Positions 18,392 to 27,809 are shown, counted from the first letter of the stretch. The stretch is DNA of 64,000 nt from HLUCCA09 sp039822045 (GCA_039822045.1 JBCBMY010000010.1:1-64000), one strand, 5' to 3'. Program-made: numbers and translations. The notes: generated by a model not told the origin, from the sequence alone.

Positions 18392-19384
18392 ATGACCCTC
18401 CGCACAACTGCCCTCGCTGCTTCTTTCGCTGCCCTACCGCTCGGTGCCATGGCGGCAGATCTCGATACCGTCACCTTCCAGCTCGACTGGTTGCCCGGCG
18501 GCGACAAATCACCCGTTTATGTCTGCATCCAGGAGGGCATCTGCGAGAAACACGGCCTCAATGTCGAGATCAACGGCGGTCGGGGCTCATCGCAGGCCAT
18601 CACCTTCCTCGCCACCGGCCAATCCGACATCGGCACAGCCGGGATTGAAGCGGTCATGGCGGCCGTCGCGAACGAACAGACGCCGGTCAGCATCGTGGCA
18701 TCGGTCTTCACCCAGGCGCCGCATGCCTTCTACACGCTGAAATCGTCGGGCATCGATACGCTGGAGGAGGTGGCGGGCAAGAAGGTGGTAACCTCGCCCT
18801 TCAGTTCCTCAAACGTGTTCCTGCCCCTTGTTCTGGATGAGATCGGCCTGACCGAAGACGATGTCGAGCTTGTGAAATCCGAGCCGGGGTCCCTCGGCCC
18901 GATGCTGATGACCGGCTCGGCGGATGTCATGATAGCCTGGATGACCAGCGTGACCCGCTATGGGAGCCAGGCCGCAGAGGCCGGAGAAGAGCTGAACGTG
19001 ATGCCGTGGTCGACCGGCGGTCTCGATCTCTACGGTCTCTCGCTCGTCGCCTCGGATAGCTTCCTCGAAGAACGCCCTGACGTGGCTGCGCGGTTTGTGG
19101 ACGCCTTCCTTGAATCCCTCGCCTTCGCCAATGAGAACCCGGAACGCGCCGCCGAAGCCGTGACCGCCATGGTGCCGGAGCTCAAGTACCCTGCGGTGCT
19201 GGGATCGGTGAAAGACATGCTCGTACTGGCCTTCAACGACGTCACCGAGGCGGACGGTCTTGGGGCGCTCACCCCGGATCGTCTGGCCCAGACATGGGCG
19301 TGGGTCGCTCAATCCCAGGGGTTCGCCCCGGATGCGATCGACCCCGAAGCCATCACCGTCCGCGACATCGGGGCCGAAAGCTGA
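18392..19384 (+). CDS. ABC transporter substrate-binding protein, NMT1/THI5-like
   Basis: This 330-residue protein has a Sec signal (ending GAMAA near residue 22). The mature part opens with TVTFQLDWLPGGDKSPVYV and has the GGRGSSQAITFLATGQSDIG ligand loop seen in ThiY/SsuA/TauA-type proteins. Such proteins bind pyrimidines, sulfonates or nitrate. It pairs with the ATPase and permease genes downstream. The start is the ATG at 18392; a longer in-frame version runs into the previous gene and lacks a signal peptide. Confidence 0.85.
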   Translation: MTLRTTALAASFAALPLGAMAADLDTVTFQLDWLPGGDKSPVYVCIQEGICEKHGLNVEINGGRGSSQAITFLATGQSDIGTAGIEAVMAAVANEQTPVSIVASVFTQAPHAFYTLKSSGIDTLEEVAGKKVVTSPFSSSNVFLPLVLDEIGLTEDDVELVKSEPGSLGPMLMTGSADVMIAWMTSVTRYGSQAAEAGEELNVMPWSTGGLDLYGLSLVASDSFLEERPDVAARFVDAFLESLAFANENPERAAEAVTAMVPELKYPAVLGSVKDMLVLAFNDVTEADGLGALTPDRLAQTWAWVAQSQGFAPDAIDPEAITVRDIGAES

Positions 19385-19478
19385 ACACCGGGGCGCCATG
19401 ACCCTCCGGTCGGCTGGTGCGCTGGCCGGACGCGATGGGACAACGTGGCTCGGAACGCTAGAGGATAGGGAGTAAGAC

Positions 19479-20489
19479 ATGCTCGACCTCGATCTCAAGA
19501 ACGTCCCCGTGATCGATATCAGCGGCTGGAAGGACGGCAGCCCCGAAGACCGCGCGGCGCTGGCCCACCGCGTCGATGCCGCCTGTAAGGAATGGGGCTT
19601 TCTGCTCGTCGGCGGGCATGGGATCGACCCTGCGCTCATCGCGCGGATGTTTGAGATCTCTTACGCGTTCTTCGACCAAAGCGCTGAAGAGAAGGCCAAA
19701 TGTGCCTCCGCGGGCCGCAAGGGCGGGCGGGGGTATTTCTCGGTCGGCATGAAGGCACTCGCGCGGACGTCCGGCGACAAAGACGCGCCCGGCGACCAAA
19801 AAGAGACCTTCCTCACCGGGGCCGAAGCGGTCGAGGGCGATCCGTTCTACGACGGGCCGGGGGCGGACCGGCTCTATGCGCCCAATCCCTGGCCTGCCTC
19901 GCCCAAGGACATGGAAGCGGTTTGGCGTCAATACCGGGCGGCCAGCCGCGAGGTGGCCGATACGCTCCTGTCGATCTTCGCGACCGCGCTCGGCATGCCG
20001 CCCAATTGGTTCGAAAGCCGGTCAGACAAACCCGTAAGCACGCTGGTGGCGCATCACTACCCCGAGCAAACAGAGCCGCCGGAGCCGGGCGCGCTCCGCG
20101 CCGGTGCCCATACCGATTTCGGCACGCTGACGCTGTTGATGACCGAAAACCGCCCCGGTGGCCTGCAGGTGATGGGGCTCGACGGCCAGTGGTATGACGT
20201 CCAGCCCCTGCCCAACACCTTCATCGTCAATATCGGCGATCTGATGCAACGCTGGACAAACGACACATGGCGCTCAACCCTGCACCGCGTTGTGAACCCG
20301 CCCGCCGATGCGGGATCCGCCGCGCGGAGACTGTCGATCGTCTACTTCAACAACCCAAACTACGACACCGAGGTGTCCTGCTTCCCATCGCTTTTGAGCC
20401 AAGGCGCCGTTCCGAAATACGAGGCCACGACCGTCGGGGCGCATTACCTCGCCAAAATCGCGCTCAACAACAGTGCCGGAAAGCCCTGA
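19479..20489 (+). CDS. 2-oxoglutarate/Fe(II) oxygenase, isopenicillin-N-synthase family
   Basis: This 336-residue cytosolic enzyme has the non-haem iron facial triad: HTD at 211-213 and H269 in STLHRVV. It also has the 2OG-binding Arg of RRLSIVYF (about 283-286). The N-terminal DIOX_N-like region has VPVIDIS and GFLLVGGHGI. Bacterial relatives hydroxylate small molecules, including pyrimidines and other heterocycles. It is placed between binding protein and ATPase, with a one-base overlap (TGATG) to the ATPase gene, so it very likely acts on the imported compound. Confidence 0.88.
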   Translation: MLDLDLKNVPVIDISGWKDGSPEDRAALAHRVDAACKEWGFLLVGGHGIDPALIARMFEISYAFFDQSAEEKAKCASAGRKGGRGYFSVGMKALARTSGDKDAPGDQKETFLTGAEAVEGDPFYDGPGADRLYAPNPWPASPKDMEAVWRQYRAASREVADTLLSIFATALGMPPNWFESRSDKPVSTLVAHHYPEQTEPPEPGALRAGAHTDFGTLTLLMTENRPGGLQVMGLDGQWYDVQPLPNTFIVNIGDLMQRWTNDTWRSTLHRVVNPPADAGSAARRLSIVYFNNPNYDTEVSCFPSLLSQGAVPKYEATTVGAHYLAKIALNNSAGKP

Positions 20490-21268
20490 TGGCGCTGGCG
20501 TCTAACGCGATCCAGTTTGACAGTGTCGGTCAGACCTACGTGACCGATGCCGGGCCACTCACCGCGCTCACAAACATCAATCTCACGATCCCGCAGCACC
20601 AATTCGTGGCGGTTCTCGGGCCGTCGGGCTGCGGCAAGTCCACGCTCTTGCGGCTCTCGGCTGGGTTGCTCCTGCCGAGCTCGGGTCAGGTCTCGGTCTA
20701 CCGGACGCCCGTGACAGCGCCGCGCGACGATGTCGGCATGGTCTTTCAGCAGGCCACGCTCCTGCCCTGGGCCAGCGTCACCGACAATGTCCTCTTCCCG
20801 GCGCGTCACAAGCGGGGTCGCGTGGATCAGAAGGATCGCGACCAGGCCGCCGAGATCATCGAACGCGTCGGGCTCGCGGGGTTCGAGGCCCGCCTGCCGC
20901 ATGAGCTGTCGGGCGGGATGCAGCAGCGCGTCGGCATCGCCCGCGCGCTCTTTCTCAACCCAGACATTCTCCTGATGGACGAGCCATTTTCCGCCCTCGA
21001 TGCGCTGACACGCGATGCGATGGGGTTTGAGCTTCTGAAGCTCTGGCAAGCGAGCCCTAAAACCGTCCTCTATATCACCCATTCGATCCCGGAGGCGCTG
21101 CTTCTGGCCGATCGGGTCATCGTGATGTCGGCCCGCCCCGGCCGGATCATCGCCGATCTCCCCGTGCCTCGGGGGCGGCCCCGCGACGAAGACAGCCTGC
21201 GCTCCCCTGAGATGCAGGATTACCTGGCCCATGTCCGCAATCTTCTGATCCACCGGGACGCAGCCTGA
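20489..21268 (+). CDS. ABC transporter ATP-binding protein (SsuB/TauB/ThiZ type)
   Basis: This 259-residue ATPase shows Walker A GPSGCGKST, Q-loop VFQQATLLPW, signature LSGGMQQRVGIARAL and Walker B ILLMDEPFSALD. The start ATG overlaps the oxygenase stop by one base; the frame extends upstream but without coding character. It works with the permease that follows (again a one-base TGATG overlap) and the NMT1-like binding protein. Confidence 0.92.
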   Translation: MALASNAIQFDSVGQTYVTDAGPLTALTNINLTIPQHQFVAVLGPSGCGKSTLLRLSAGLLLPSSGQVSVYRTPVTAPRDDVGMVFQQATLLPWASVTDNVLFPARHKRGRVDQKDRDQAAEIIERVGLAGFEARLPHELSGGMQQRVGIARALFLNPDILLMDEPFSALDALTRDAMGFELLKLWQASPKTVLYITHSIPEALLLADRVIVMSARPGRIIADLPVPRGRPRDEDSLRSPEMQDYLAHVRNLLIHRDAA

Positions 21269-22107
21269 TGTCCTCCGAGACCGAAGGCGCCATGAAGCGC
21301 GACGCCAAGACCCGCCCCGCGCCACTGCCGCTGTCTGAACGCCTGATCCGCGCCCCGGGCCTCCTTCCCGGGCTCACCTTCCTTGCGATCCTGCTGATCT
21401 GGGAAGGCGCCACCCGGGCCTTTCAGGTGCCGACCTATGTTCTGCCTCCGCCCTCGCGCATCGCGCAGGGCTTCGACAGCGTCGATCTCGCGCGCTGGGG
21501 CCAACATGTCTGGGCGACGCTCAGGGTGGCGCTCATGGGGTTTGCAACGTCGATCATCGTCTCGCTGCCAATCGCCATCGGCCTGGCGAAATCGCGGCTG
21601 ATGTCGCGCGCGATCTACCCGCTTCTGGTCGTCATCCAATCGGTGCCCGTCGTCGCTGTTGCCCCTATCATCGTGGTGGTTCTGGGCACCGACGATGCCC
21701 CCAGAGTCGTGATCACCTTTCTGATTTCGTTCTTCCCGCTGGTCGTATCGATGACGACCGGCCTCATGGCCACGCCCCCGGAACTCATCGAGCTGTCGCG
21801 CTCGCTCCGTGCGCCGGGCTGGCGCGAGATCACGCAGATCCGCATCCCTTACGCCATTCCGTACTTCTTCTCGGGCCTGAAAATTTCGATCACGCTGTCG
21901 GTCATCGGCGCGGTCGTGGCCGAGTTCGTGGCCGCCGAGATGGGCCTTGGCTATTTCATTCAATTCTCGACCTCGATGTTCCGGCTGCCGGATGCCTGGG
22001 CGGGGCTCGCGCTCCTGGTCGCCCTGTCCCTGACCCTGTTTCAGATCATCAACCTGATCCAACGCGTGTTCTTTGCGTGGTCGCTGCCGCGCACCTCCAA
22101 ACACTGA
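21268..22107 (+). CDS. ABC transporter permease (SsuC/TauC/ThiX type)
   Basis: This 279-residue inner-membrane protein has about six spans. The EAA-like loop is ELIELSRSLRAPGWREITQI. It starts at the stop of the ATPase gene. It completes a three-part importer of the nitrate/sulfonate/pyrimidine-precursor class with the proteins encoded just upstream. Confidence 0.9.
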   Translation: MSSETEGAMKRDAKTRPAPLPLSERLIRAPGLLPGLTFLAILLIWEGATRAFQVPTYVLPPPSRIAQGFDSVDLARWGQHVWATLRVALMGFATSIIVSLPIAIGLAKSRLMSRAIYPLLVVIQSVPVVAVAPIIVVVLGTDDAPRVVITFLISFFPLVVSMTTGLMATPPELIELSRSLRAPGWREITQIRIPYAIPYFFSGLKISITLSVIGAVVAEFVAAEMGLGYFIQFSTSMFRLPDAWAGLALLVALSLTLFQIINLIQRVFFAWSLPRTSKH

Positions 22108-22155
22108 GATCCTATAGAGTGCGGCCCGCGCCCCATCGACGAAAGAGGAACCTGC

Positions 22156-22767
22156 ATGACCCACCCGATCCCTCCCATCGATGCGACCTTGCTTGGTCGA
22201 CTGCTCGAGGTCATCGAGCACGACATCGTGCCGGCGACCCGGAGGGGCGTGCTCAGGGGCAACAAGGTGTTTGGCGCGGCCCTTCTGCACAAGTCTGACC
22301 TGTCCGTTGTCGTGGCCGAGACCAACAACGAGGTCGAGAACCCGCTCTGGCACGGCGAGATGCATTGCCTGAAGCGGTTTTACGAGCGCGCGCCCGAAAC
22401 GCGTCCGGAAACATCCGACCTTATCTTCCTGTCGACCCACGAACCCTGCTCGCTCTGCCTCTCCGCGATCACCTGGGCGGGCTTTGATAATTTCTTCTAT
22501 CTCTTCAGCCACATCGACAGCCGCGACAGCTTTGCGATCCCCCATGACCTTAGGATCTTGCAAGAGGTCTTTGGCGTGCCCCCCGGAGGATACAAGTCCG
22601 CGAATGCGTTCTGGCAATCCTGGTCCATCCCCAAGGAAGTTGCGAAGTTGCCAAGTGCGGATCACGCGCGTCTTTCGGAGCGCATGACGCAAATAGAAGA
22701 AGCCTACGCAAATCTATCGGCTGTGTACCAATCTCATAAGGTCTATTCCGCCATCCCACTGGCCTAG
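22156..22767 (+). CDS. Cytidine/deoxycytidylate-deaminase-fold enzyme
   Basis: This 203-residue protein carries the zinc deaminase signature: HGEMH (H66, catalytic E68) and PCSLC (C98, C101). Both halves are complete. Relatives deaminate cytosine, guanine, cytidine and related amino-heterocycles. A good AGAGGA ribosome site precedes the ATG, and the gene lies 48 bases after the permease, so it ends the operon. With a hydroxylase and an importer it suggests breakdown of an amino-substituted ring. The true substrate is not shown. Confidence 0.82.
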   Translation: MTHPIPPIDATLLGRLLEVIEHDIVPATRRGVLRGNKVFGAALLHKSDLSVVVAETNNEVENPLWHGEMHCLKRFYERAPETRPETSDLIFLSTHEPCSLCLSAITWAGFDNFFYLFSHIDSRDSFAIPHDLRILQEVFGVPPGGYKSANAFWQSWSIPKEVAKLPSADHARLSERMTQIEEAYANLSAVYQSHKVYSAIPLA

Positions 22768-22999
22768 ACGAAACATCTGGCTGCCGATCAAAGACGAGAC
22801 CGTGATCTGGAACCGTCTCATGGGAACCCCTCTTGCGCGGCATGGGAGTGCGGGCCACAGCGGCAGACACATCATCCGAGAAGCGAGTAATGACCAGCTT
22901 TTTGGCTGCGTCCTTAGGCGATCGCGGGCTCTGTTCCGCTGGACACGCATTGACCTGTGTTGGGAAAGGCACCTGACCCTCAAAGGGACGGCCGGTACC

Positions 23000-23209
23000 A
23001 GCCATTGACCGATGTCCCGAACTGCTACGATGCGGCCCCGAGGCGCGACGAGACCGGCGTCTACAAGGCGCGTCGCGAGGATATGGTGACCAACCAAGGA
23101 CGCTGCGAACGTCGTCTCAATGCCATCGTTGGTCTTGCTCTGCCAATTGTCGGGCGGCTTCGAAGCCAACGCCTGAATTGGCACCTGTGATCAGAACAGG
23201 TTTGGTCAT
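23000..23209 (-). pseudogene. Short-chain dehydrogenase (SDR) remnant with internal deletion
   Basis: The minus strand begins with a good ribosome site (AAAGGA) and MTKPVLITGANSGVGFEAAR, the SDR cofactor motif. After about 23 residues the frame breaks. In the next frame the text resumes with DGIETTFAASLVGHHILATR and GRIVAV, which normally lie some 60-70 residues later. A deletion of roughly 180 bp plus a frameshift explains this. Nothing recognisable of the C-terminal half remains between here and the deaminase gene (22768-22999). Confidence 0.7.
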
Positions 23210-23310
23210 CGTCTTGTCCTTTCGCCTGGCCGCAAGGCTTGGTTCAGCCCGAGCCGTTCACTGTTTGGCGCCAGGAATTCGTAAGCGGACACCCGAAGCT
23301 CGCCACGCGG

Positions 23311-24225
23311 TCAGAACTGGTCCTCGGCGACGATATTTGACACGATGTCTCGGAACCAAGCCGACATGGAAGATCTGTCTGCACCTCGGCCCCAAATGAG
23401 CTTTGAACCAACTGTCGGCACGTCGAACGGAAGCTCAAACATCCCGACCGGAAGTTCTTTGTCGGCCTTTGCAGCCAGACGGCGTGGCAAGACCGCGATG
23501 AGATTGGTTTCGATAACGAGGGGTGGAAGCGTTGCAAAGTTTGACACACTCACTGCAACGTCACGGATTAGGCCTTTTGACGCCAGCACAGTATCAACGA
23601 TGCCTTTCCCGTCCGAGCGGTGCGACAGCAGCGCGTGTTTCGCAGCCATAAAGGCTTCAAGCGTGACCGGCCCTTCCAAGATTGGATGACCAATTCGTGC
23701 GATGCCCGCAAATGGTTCATCGCACAGCACCTGATAGTGAAACCGCGTTGGCACGTCGCGCGCACCGCAAAGGGCAAGGTCCGCATGTCCGGCGTCCAAA
23801 TCCTCTGCGAACTCTTCGCCGACCAGCGCACGTGTCTTCAAATGAAGGCCCGGTGCCGCGTTTTGTAAGGCGCGCACCAAGCCGGGCACGACAGTCAGCT
23901 CAATCAAGTCGTGGGTGAGAAGGACAATCTGGCCCTCGTAGTTTTGGGGGTCGAACGTGACCCCGACATTAATGGCCTCCTCTGCGGCGACAATTGCGGC
24001 CCGAACATGCTCGGCCGCGTTAAGTGCAACTGGTGTAGGCGTCATGCCGTTTGGGGTGCGCACAAATAGCTCGTCGTCGAATAGAGCGCGCAGTCTGTTC
24101 AGTGCATTACTCATCGAAGGTTGGGCAAGACCGATACGTTTTCCGGCATTCGTCACGTTGCGTTCAGCCATCACAGCATCGAAGACAACCAGGAGGTTCA
24201 AATCTGCGTTACGAACATTCCTCAT
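23311..24225 (-). CDS. LysR-family transcriptional regulator
   Basis: This protein of about 304 residues has the N-terminal LysR helix-turn-helix (VTNAGKRIGLAQPSMSNALN) and two lobes of the effector domain. The most natural start is the ATG at 24225 (MRNVRNADLNLL); an in-frame ATG at 24264 adds 13 residues. DNA around it is less GC-rich than the neighbouring operons. It lies between two broken enzyme genes, so its regulon may be partly lost. Confidence 0.85.
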   Translation of the reverse strand: MRNVRNADLNLLVVFDAVMAERNVTNAGKRIGLAQPSMSNALNRLRALFDDELFVRTPNGMTPTPVALNAAEHVRAAIVAAEEAINVGVTFDPQNYEGQIVLLTHDLIELTVVPGLVRALQNAAPGLHLKTRALVGEEFAEDLDAGHADLALCGARDVPTRFHYQVLCDEPFAGIARIGHPILEGPVTLEAFMAAKHALLSHRSDGKGIVDTVLASKGLIRDVAVSVSNFATLPPLVIETNLIAVLPRRLAAKADKELPVGMFELPFDVPTVGSKLIWGRGADRSSMSAWFRDIVSNIVAEDQF

Positions 24226-24236
24226 GCGAATAGAGT

Positions 24237-24249
24237 ATATGGCGAATAT
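24237..24249. promoter_or_regulatory. Possible LysR box
   Basis: ATATGGCGAATAT, a partial palindrome with T-N11-A character, lies 12 bases upstream of the LysR start and before the decayed hydrolase gene on the other strand. Position is right for LysR autoregulation; sequence support is modest. Confidence 0.35.
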
Positions 24250-24315
24250 CAATTGGATCAACACTTGGCCGTACGGCTAACTTGAACGTGTTCAACCCGC
24301 GGCAAGGCTATATCG

Positions 24316-25211
24316 ATGATCGATACAGTTAGACTGGCCAAGCGTACGCCCATTGGCAGAACAGCGTTTCCGCTGTTGAGCTTTAGCTTTGCGGCGCCCG
24401 CTGTCGCAGACGATAGCGCCCCGGTTTATGAGGGGTTCTTCTTTGAACCCTACACATTCGCAGGGATGTCTAACGATGCGGGCCGACATCCGGACACCGT
24501 CTCACAGACGCGCCGGGATAGCCAGAACGGCGAAATCAACTGCTCTGGCATGCGGCCTTGGATATCCATTGGGTCATAGATGCAGATAGGCCTGCTTGGC
24601 ATTTTGCAACTGCGGGCGATCCGTCTGGTAGGGGCGTCCTGATGATACACGCCTATCCCGACACATGGTGGGCAAACGCCGAGGTGATGCCGCCTTTAGG
24701 CTCCGATTACTATGTGATTGCCATTCATATTTTTGATTGCAACCACACGGACAGGAGGCTTGAGATTGGCGCCGGCTATTCGGGTGTATCGTCAAGCCTG
24801 AACACACTTCTTGATAGATTGAGCGAAGCTGATTTTCATCTCATCAGAAATGATCGAGGCAAGATTTTTGGCGAAGACCAAATTGTCATAGACGGCGTGT
24901 GCGAACACCTCCTTATATATCTCCAGTGGCAAGACTCCTTGGACAAGTCGCATAGTTTACCGCAATCGCCTCGAACTACGCGTACAATTGCCGAACTGCC
25001 ACCAGATGCCCCCGTGGCCACCGGGGCTACGACCTACTTCGTTCATGCTGAGGCCCCACGCCTTCTGGCCGATCTGTCCTGCGTGGTCTTCGAAAACGGC
25101 AAAGTCGACAAACCAGACACGGTTTCACGCAGTTTGCGACCTTCCAATTCCGCGTCAGGGAATAGCGGGCCAATCCAAGGCCGAGGCGAACCGAACAGGA
25201 GTCTCGCATAG
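24316..25211 (+). pseudogene. Decayed secreted alpha/beta-hydrolase gene
   Basis: A first open segment (24316-24579) starts with a signal-peptide-like stretch (LLSFSFAAPAVADDSAPVY). A second segment in another frame (from 24558) contains DIHWVIDADRPAW and VLMIHAYPDTWW, the start and oxyanion region of epoxide-hydrolase/dehalogenase-like proteins (normally HGFPDTWW). The two only make sense joined across a frameshift near 24550. After DYYVIA the text stops resembling the family, and no nucleophile elbow GxSxG is seen. It was probably the target of the divergent LysR regulator. Confidence 0.55.
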
Positions 25212-25270
25212 GTCAAAAACCAACTGACGATGTGACCAGTCACCCCTTCCTTTCCGCTCAGGAGGATCAA

Positions 25271-25885
25271 ATGCCCTTAATAACCACCCGTCCAAAATCG
25301 AAACGTCTCATCACTGCGGCAGGCCTTGCGCTTTTTGCGTCGATGCTGCCGGCAGCTGGGCAAGAAAACGATCCGTTCGCTCCCCCCACGCGGGCATGGG
25401 AGCAAGGCGCGATCTACCGCAATACCATTCCGACGGATTTCGAGACACTCATTCTCGCGAACACGGATGCGGAGAAAGAGATCGCGGAACGCGTGATCCG
25501 GATCTATGAGATCTTCACCGAGGGTCCTACGAACGAAAATCTCGCTCCTCTTATCTCGGATGAGTACATCCAGCACAGCATTTTCCTGCCCAATGGCCGG
25601 GCACCGCTGGCGGAACTCTTTGGCATGTCGGTTGAAGAGCGCACAGCCGAAGGGGCCAGGGTTTCGATCGATGTGCACCGGATTATCGTCTCAGGCAACT
25701 ATGCTTTCGCGCATGTGAACTTCCGCAATCTTGACAATAGCGACCCGCGCGATCTGGGGATCGCGGCCGTCGATATGTACCGCTTCAACGCGGAAACGGG
25801 GATCCTGGAAGAGCATTGGGACGTGCTGCAGAACGTGCCGTCCCACTCCCCAAATCCGAACGGCATGTTCCTTCTCGCGGAATAA
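25271..25885 (+). CDS. Secreted SnoaL/NTF2-like protein
   Basis: This 204-residue protein has a Sec signal peptide ending near AAGQ (about residue 31). The mature part has SnoaL-like features: the segment YEIFTEGPTNENLAPLISDEYIQHS, a central HRIIVSGNYAFAHVNF strand pair, and a tail with GILEEHWDVLQNVP. Relatives include polyketide cyclases and small binding proteins. The ATG follows GGAGGA directly. It is 13 bases from the next gene, so the two are probably co-transcribed. The secreted location and lack of clear catalytic residues leave the function open. Confidence 0.75.
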   Translation: MPLITTRPKSKRLITAAGLALFASMLPAAGQENDPFAPPTRAWEQGAIYRNTIPTDFETLILANTDAEKEIAERVIRIYEIFTEGPTNENLAPLISDEYIQHSIFLPNGRAPLAELFGMSVEERTAEGARVSIDVHRIIVSGNYAFAHVNFRNLDNSDPRDLGIAAVDMYRFNAETGILEEHWDVLQNVPSHSPNPNGMFLLAE

Positions 25886-25898
25886 GGAAAGCGATCCA

Positions 25899-27809
25899 AT
25901 GCGTTTGCACCCACTCCTTTCGAGCACCGCGCTGGTATGCGCGACCCTTGTCCCTGTGCTGGCTCTGGCCGACGTGGCGCCGGAACCGCCCGCCGCCGAC
26001 CAGGCGATGCAATACTATGATCGACACCTGATCGACATCAGCAATTTGCGGGACTTTTACGAAGGCCTGATCACCGCCGACGCGATGATCCATCGCAATG
26101 CGTTCTTTGAAAGCACCACCAAGTGGAAGCTGACACTGCGCCAGATGATCCTGTCGGAAAGCGGGCACCACACCGCGCGCAGTGCCTATCAGCTTTCGCT
26201 CATGGGCGTGCCGCTGGAGGAGATCCACGCGATCTTTGATCCGGCCTACGTCGACACCCTGGAGGATCCGCGCCTCAAAGCGGCCTTCACCTATATCGAC
26301 GTCATGGGCAGCTATCCCATCACGTCCTCCGCCGATATCCACGCTCTGCTGCGCACCAACTACACGGATCGCGCGATCGCGGAGCTGATGCAGCTTGGCG
26401 CCATCAACCACGCCTCTGCGACCCATGACGCGGTTTTGCCCATCGTCACCGACCAGGAAACCGTGGATTGGGCGACAGAGAACCTGTCAGCGGTCGGGTG
26501 GGAAGTGGGACACAACGCCCCAACCTCGCCCGAGGAGCAGCGCGCAAATCCGTTCGTCGGGGATGCGCAAATCGGCGCCGTGTCGGAACTCGAGGCCACT
26601 TGGGCCCGCGACGACCTGGGCGCTGTCGATCCGGTCTTTGAGACCGATTGGCTCCAATTCATCACTGGCTACGATGTGCCGCTTGTGTCCTTTGACGGGG
26701 ATCAGGACGGCATCGAACAACCCTTTGATGCGTTCCCCGGCACCTTCCTTGAGTGGGAGGCCGAGGGCGCACGTGCCGCCAATCTGCCACCCGAAGGCAC
26801 CCCCGCCTTTGACGTCGCCGCCTATGACTACGACTACTACACGGGTCCCGTCGAAGTGGAATCGACCGTACCCTACAGCGACCGCAACATGTTCGACACG
26901 TTCTGGGAACGCGGCGCGGCCTTTGGCACCCTGGCGATGGACGAATACCTTCTGCAGCGCGAGCGCACGATGGACTACGACGAGATTTGGTCGTTGTTCT
27001 TTGTCTACCAGCTCGCCTCGGGATGCGTGCACTGCCAGGCACATGGCGCATTCGGCATCTGGGATTACACAGAAGCGGACAATCTGTGGGCGGAAATACC
27101 GGAGGACGAAAAAGCCCCCCTCATCGCCTATATCCAATCACTTATGGACTTTGAACGGTCCCCGCAATTGGATGGCGACCCGGCATTCAAAGCGGCACTG
27201 CGTTTTGCCCGGGACGCAGGGCGGTTGCCGTCGCGCGTGACGGCCGCCCATATCGAAGAATTGCGCCGCCACTACTCGGATCGCCAAATCCAAGAAATCA
27301 TTGCGCTCCCAGTGGTAACGGCCTGGCTCTCTGGTTCCATGCAATCGGTTGTTGTTGTCACCGATCAGCTCAGCATGGCCTGGGCTCTGCGGAACCTCGG
27401 GCCTCTTGGCTGGAAACCCGGCGCTCATCTCGGTCTGCCGAGCGAGCAACGCCCGCACCATATGAGCCAGCTCTATTCGCTGCTGATTGCAGAATCCAAT
27501 ATCGGCAAAGTCCCCGACGGGGCTACTGAATGGAACGGCGCATTCACCCCGCTCGCCATTGATACAGACAGTGATGGCGTCGAAGACTATTTCGATGGCT
27601 TCCCGGAGGATCCGAGCCGTTGGGCGGATACAGATCGCGACGGCATTGAAGACGGCCTGGATAGCGACATCGACGGCGACGGGCTGGACAATGCGGCCGA
27701 ACTGGCGGCCGGAACCTTCGCATACAAGGCCGACTCTGACGGCGATGGCATCGCCGACCCCATAGAAATTGAACAAGGCACCGATCCGATCGATCCCACT
27801 CTCTACTGA
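25899..27809 (+). CDS. Secreted protein with two AhpD/carboxymuconolactone-decarboxylase-like repeats and calcium-binding repeats
   Basis: This 636-residue protein has a signal peptide (about 1-24). Repeat 1 (about 60-210) and repeat 2 (about 345-510) both look like the all-helical AhpD/CMD fold: paired helices, then VTDQETVDWATENLSAVGW versus VTDQLSMAWALRNLGPLGW. Repeat 2 has a CxxC redox pair (C376, C379 in SGCVHCQAHG); repeat 1 has SESGHHTARS at the matching place and no cysteines. Each repeat is followed by a related acidic motif (DGDQDGIEQPFDAFP about 266-280; DTDSDGVEDYFDGFP about 555-569). The end (about 555-636) is a run of thrombospondin-type-3 DxDxDG calcium loops. It is co-transcribed with the SnoaL-like gene. 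A periplasmic thiol peroxidase-like role is a guess. Confidence 0.75.
   Translation: MRLHPLLSSTALVCATLVPVLALADVAPEPPAADQAMQYYDRHLIDISNLRDFYEGLITADAMIHRNAFFESTTKWKLTLRQMILSESGHHTARSAYQLSLMGVPLEEIHAIFDPAYVDTLEDPRLKAAFTYIDVMGSYPITSSADIHALLRTNYTDRAIAELMQLGAINHASATHDAVLPIVTDQETVDWATENLSAVGWEVGHNAPTSPEEQRANPFVGDAQIGAVSELEATWARDDLGAVDPVFETDWLQFITGYDVPLVSFDGDQDGIEQPFDAFPGTFLEWEAEGARAANLPPEGTPAFDVAAYDYDYYTGPVEVESTVPYSDRNMFDTFWERGAAFGTLAMDEYLLQRERTMDYDEIWSLFFVYQLASGCVHCQAHGAFGIWDYTEADNLWAEIPEDEKAPLIAYIQSLMDFERSPQLDGDPAFKAALRFARDAGRLPSRVTAAHIEELRRHYSDRQIQEIIALPVVTAWLSGSMQSVVVVTDQLSMAWALRNLGPLGWKPGAHLGLPSEQRPHHMSQLYSLLIAESNIGKVPDGATEWNGAFTPLAIDTDSDGVEDYFDGFPEDPSRWADTDRDGIEDGLDSDIDGDGLDNAAELAAGTFAYKADSDGDGIADPIEIEQGTDPIDPTLY

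Noticed and set aside
21220..22692. 490-codon minus-strand frame across the permease and deaminase genes
   Set aside because: Composition rich in Arg, Asp and His typical of antisense frames in GC-rich DNA; the plus-strand genes are well supported.
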